Assembly (NCBI RefSeq): GCF_048213115.1
Contig: NZ_CP172404.1
Span: forward strand, 2,170,001 to 2,234,000
Reading direction: 5' to 3'
Length of the DNA stretch: 64,000 nt
From: Niveibacterium terrae
Lineage (GTDB): Bacteria > Pseudomonadota > Gammaproteobacteria > Burkholderiales > Rhodocyclaceae
The notes under the pieces were generated by a model. The model made no database searches and was not told where the DNA came from. It worked only from the letters and a program-made list of their open reading frames with translations. A program made the position numbers and the translations under genes. Each line of letters begins with the position of its first letter. Position 1 is the first letter of the stretch. Shown in pieces: positions 62,373-64,000 of the stretch.

Positions 62373-64000
62373 TCAGAAAATATTGCCCAGTTGGAACTGG
62401 AAGCGCTGGGTCTTGTCGCCTTCCTTCTTGTTCAGCGGTGTACCAAAGCTGAATTTGAGCGGACCAATCGGCGAGATCCAGGCCAGAGCCAGCCCCGCAC
62501 TATACCTCAGATCGCGCAGATTGACGGTCTGGCTGGCGCCCCATACCTGGCCGCCATCGACGAAGGCGCTGATCCGGAAAGTCTTGTCGATCCCGGTGAC
62601 TGGCATCGGCGCGTAGTACTCGGCGCCAAAGGTGATCGTTCGCGTACCGCCTGAGGCGCGATAAGTCACCCCATCGCTGCTGAGGGTCTGCGGCCCGAGG
62701 GTGTTGTCCTTGTAGCCGCGCACCGAACCGATACCGCCCGCGTAGTAGTTCTTGAAGAAAGGCACGGGCTTGCCGCCGTAACCGGACGCATAGCCCAGAT
62801 TCGCCTGCAACATCAGCGAATCGTCCTTGAAGTACACCGGAATGAAATACTGGGTCTGGTTGTGGATCCGGTAGTAGCGCTGTTCAGCGATGGGCAGCGC
62901 CACCTCGGCGGTCAGGGACTGGGAGAGGCCACGGGTCGGCGCGAGATAACTGTCGCGGCTATCGTAGCTCCAGCCTATCGTGCCGAGCACTGTCGTCGTC
63001 CGGTCACCGAAACGATTGACGAAGTCGAGGATCTGATTGCTCGAGTCGCTATAGACCCCGGTCTCGGTCGAATCCGCCGAGAGCCCGAAATTGATCAGGT
63101 CGTCCTCGGCGATCGGGTAGCCCACGCGGATACCGCCGCCCGTCGAAGTCGTCTTGTAGGTATCGACCGAAGTCGTCGTAGACGGCTCATAGATGCGGTG
63201 ATAGACGTCGTAACCGAGACGCATCCCCTCCGGGGTGTAGTACGGATTCGTGAACGAGGTCACCAGAGTACGGCTCGATTGCCCGGTATTAACGCTGACA
63301 TTGAGCGAATTACCGGAGCCGAAAATATTGCTCTGCGAGATCGATCCGGACAGGATCAGTTTATCGGTCGTCGAATAGCCGGCACCGAGCATCAGGTTGC
63401 CCGTCGCCCGCTCCTTGACGGTCACGTTCATGTCAACCTGGTCGGAAGTACCAGGAACCGCAGGGGTTTCGACGTTGGTTTCATCGAAGTAGCCGAGCCG
63501 GTCGAGGCGCGCCTTCGAACGCTTGATCTTGCTGCCGTCGTACCACGCGCTTTCAAACTGGCGCAGTTCGCGGCGGATCACTTCGTCGCGGGTGCGGGTA
63601 TTGCCAGCGAGGTTCACCTGCCGCACATAAACCCGCTTGCCCGGATCGACGAAGATCGTGAATGAGACTTCCCGCTTGGCCTTGTCCAGCTCGGGCGCCG
63701 CATTGACATTCGCGAAGGCATAACCTTCGTTGCCCAAGCGTTCGCTGATCGCCTTGGTCGTTTCGGTCAGGTGCTCACGCGAGAAGATATCCCCAGGACG
63801 CAGCGACACCAGCGCCCGGATCTCCATGTCACTGACGATCAGATCGCCGACAACCTTGACGGTGGCGACGCGGTATTGTTCGCCTTCGGCCAGAGCCAAC
63901 GCGATATAGACGTCGCGCTTGTCCGGTGTGATCGAGACCTGGCTCGACTCGACGTTGAAGTCGAGGTAGCCGCGGTTCATGTAGTAGCTGCGCAGCGATT
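62373..64000 (-). CDS. bamA: Outer-membrane protein assembly factor BamA (5' end outside window)
   Basis: The frame is open to the right edge, with 541 residues visible. POTRA repeats (EGEQYRVATVKVVGDLIVSD; KRVYVRQVNLAGNTRTRDEV) precede the 16-strand barrel. The barrel shows the conserved lid motif as GSVRGYKDNTLGP and the C-terminal strand RFQFQLGNIF ending in phenylalanine. The signal peptide and first POTRA domains are outside. bamA is first of the bam-lpx block here. Confidence 0.97.
   Translation of the reverse strand, partial: SLRSYYMNRGYLDFNVESSQVSITPDKRDVYIALALAEGEQYRVATVKVVGDLIVSDMEIRALVSLRPGDIFSREHLTETTKAISERLGNEGYAFANVNAAPELDKAKREVSFTIFVDPGKRVYVRQVNLAGNTRTRDEVIRRELRQFESAWYDGSKIKRSKARLDRLGYFDETNVETPAVPGTSDQVDMNVTVKERATGNLMLGAGYSTTDKLILSGSISQSNIFGSGNSLNVSVNTGQSSRTLVTSFTNPYYTPEGMRLGYDVYHRIYEPSTTTSVDTYKTTSTGGGIRVGYPIAEDDLINFGLSADSTETGVYSDSSNQILDFVNRFGDRTTTVLGTIGWSYDSRDSYLAPTRGLSQSLTAEVALPIAEQRYYRIHNQTQYFIPVYFKDDSLMLQANLGYASGYGGKPVPFFKNYYAGGIGSVRGYKDNTLGPQTLSSDGVTYRASGGTRTITFGAEYYAPMPVTGIDKTFRISAFVDGGQVWGASQTVNLRDLRYSAGLALAWISPIGPLKFSFGTPLNKKEGDKTQRFQFQLGNIF

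Overview
The window reads as chromosomal DNA of a Gram-negative betaproteobacterium, most likely in or near the Rhodocyclales. This rests on gene order and families, not on a database search. It is GC-rich and densely packed, with many start/stop overlaps of 1 to 4 bases. It has the outer-membrane blocks lptD / amgK-murU at one edge and bamA-skp-lpxD-fabZ-lpxA-lpxB-rnhB-RNA methyltransferase at the other. I saw no rRNA, tRNA, CRISPR array, prophage or complete insertion sequence.

Layout. 1-6458: lptD (3' end outside the window) diverges from amgK-murU (cell-wall sugar recycling), followed by a UbiH-type hydroxylase and a 5'-nucleotidase lipoprotein. 6462-15908 is the accessory block of most interest. 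It holds an NtrC-type response regulator and its membrane histidine kinase on the minus strand, a divergent outer-membrane porin with a small phosphate-binding-like periplasmic protein, and then a five-gene operon. That operon encodes a thermostable-hemolysin-family protein, an AMP-dependent ligase, a heme-oxygenase-like diiron protein, an SDR and a TPR protein. It is preceded by a sequence matching the sigma-54 -24/-12 promoter with exact spacing. The likely logic is kinase to sigma-54 activator to an uncharacterised biosynthetic operon.

16020-28652: an ABC-F ATPase (uup) carrying what looks like a 129-bp in-frame palindromic insertion; feoAB with a Fur-like operator and a possible 43-codon leader ORF; a secreted protein of unknown function; mutS in an overlapping operon with a phosphoesterase-like protein, a spermidine-synthase-like protein and an L2HGDH-like oxidase; then dnaQ, rnhA and a methyltransferase. 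28671-40435: gloB, an orphan REC-GGDEF diguanylate cyclase, mltD, a MarR regulator, tpiA, radA-alr-LysR, lplT, a family 4 uracil-DNA glycosylase, rimI and tsaB.

40479-57088 holds two complete but diverged minor-pilin/PilY1 operons transcribed away from each other. Operon A (minus) is pilE, fimT, pilV, pilW, pilX, pilY1, tonB-like. Operon B (plus) is fimU/fimT, pilV, pilW, pilX, pilY1, pilE, tonB-like. They share a 533-bp divergent region containing a C11 homopolymer. The two PilY1 proteins differ in calcium-binding loops, and each operon ends in a TonB-like membrane protein, so the tips probably differ in function. 57078-64000 is the lipid A / BamA block, with bamA running off the right edge.
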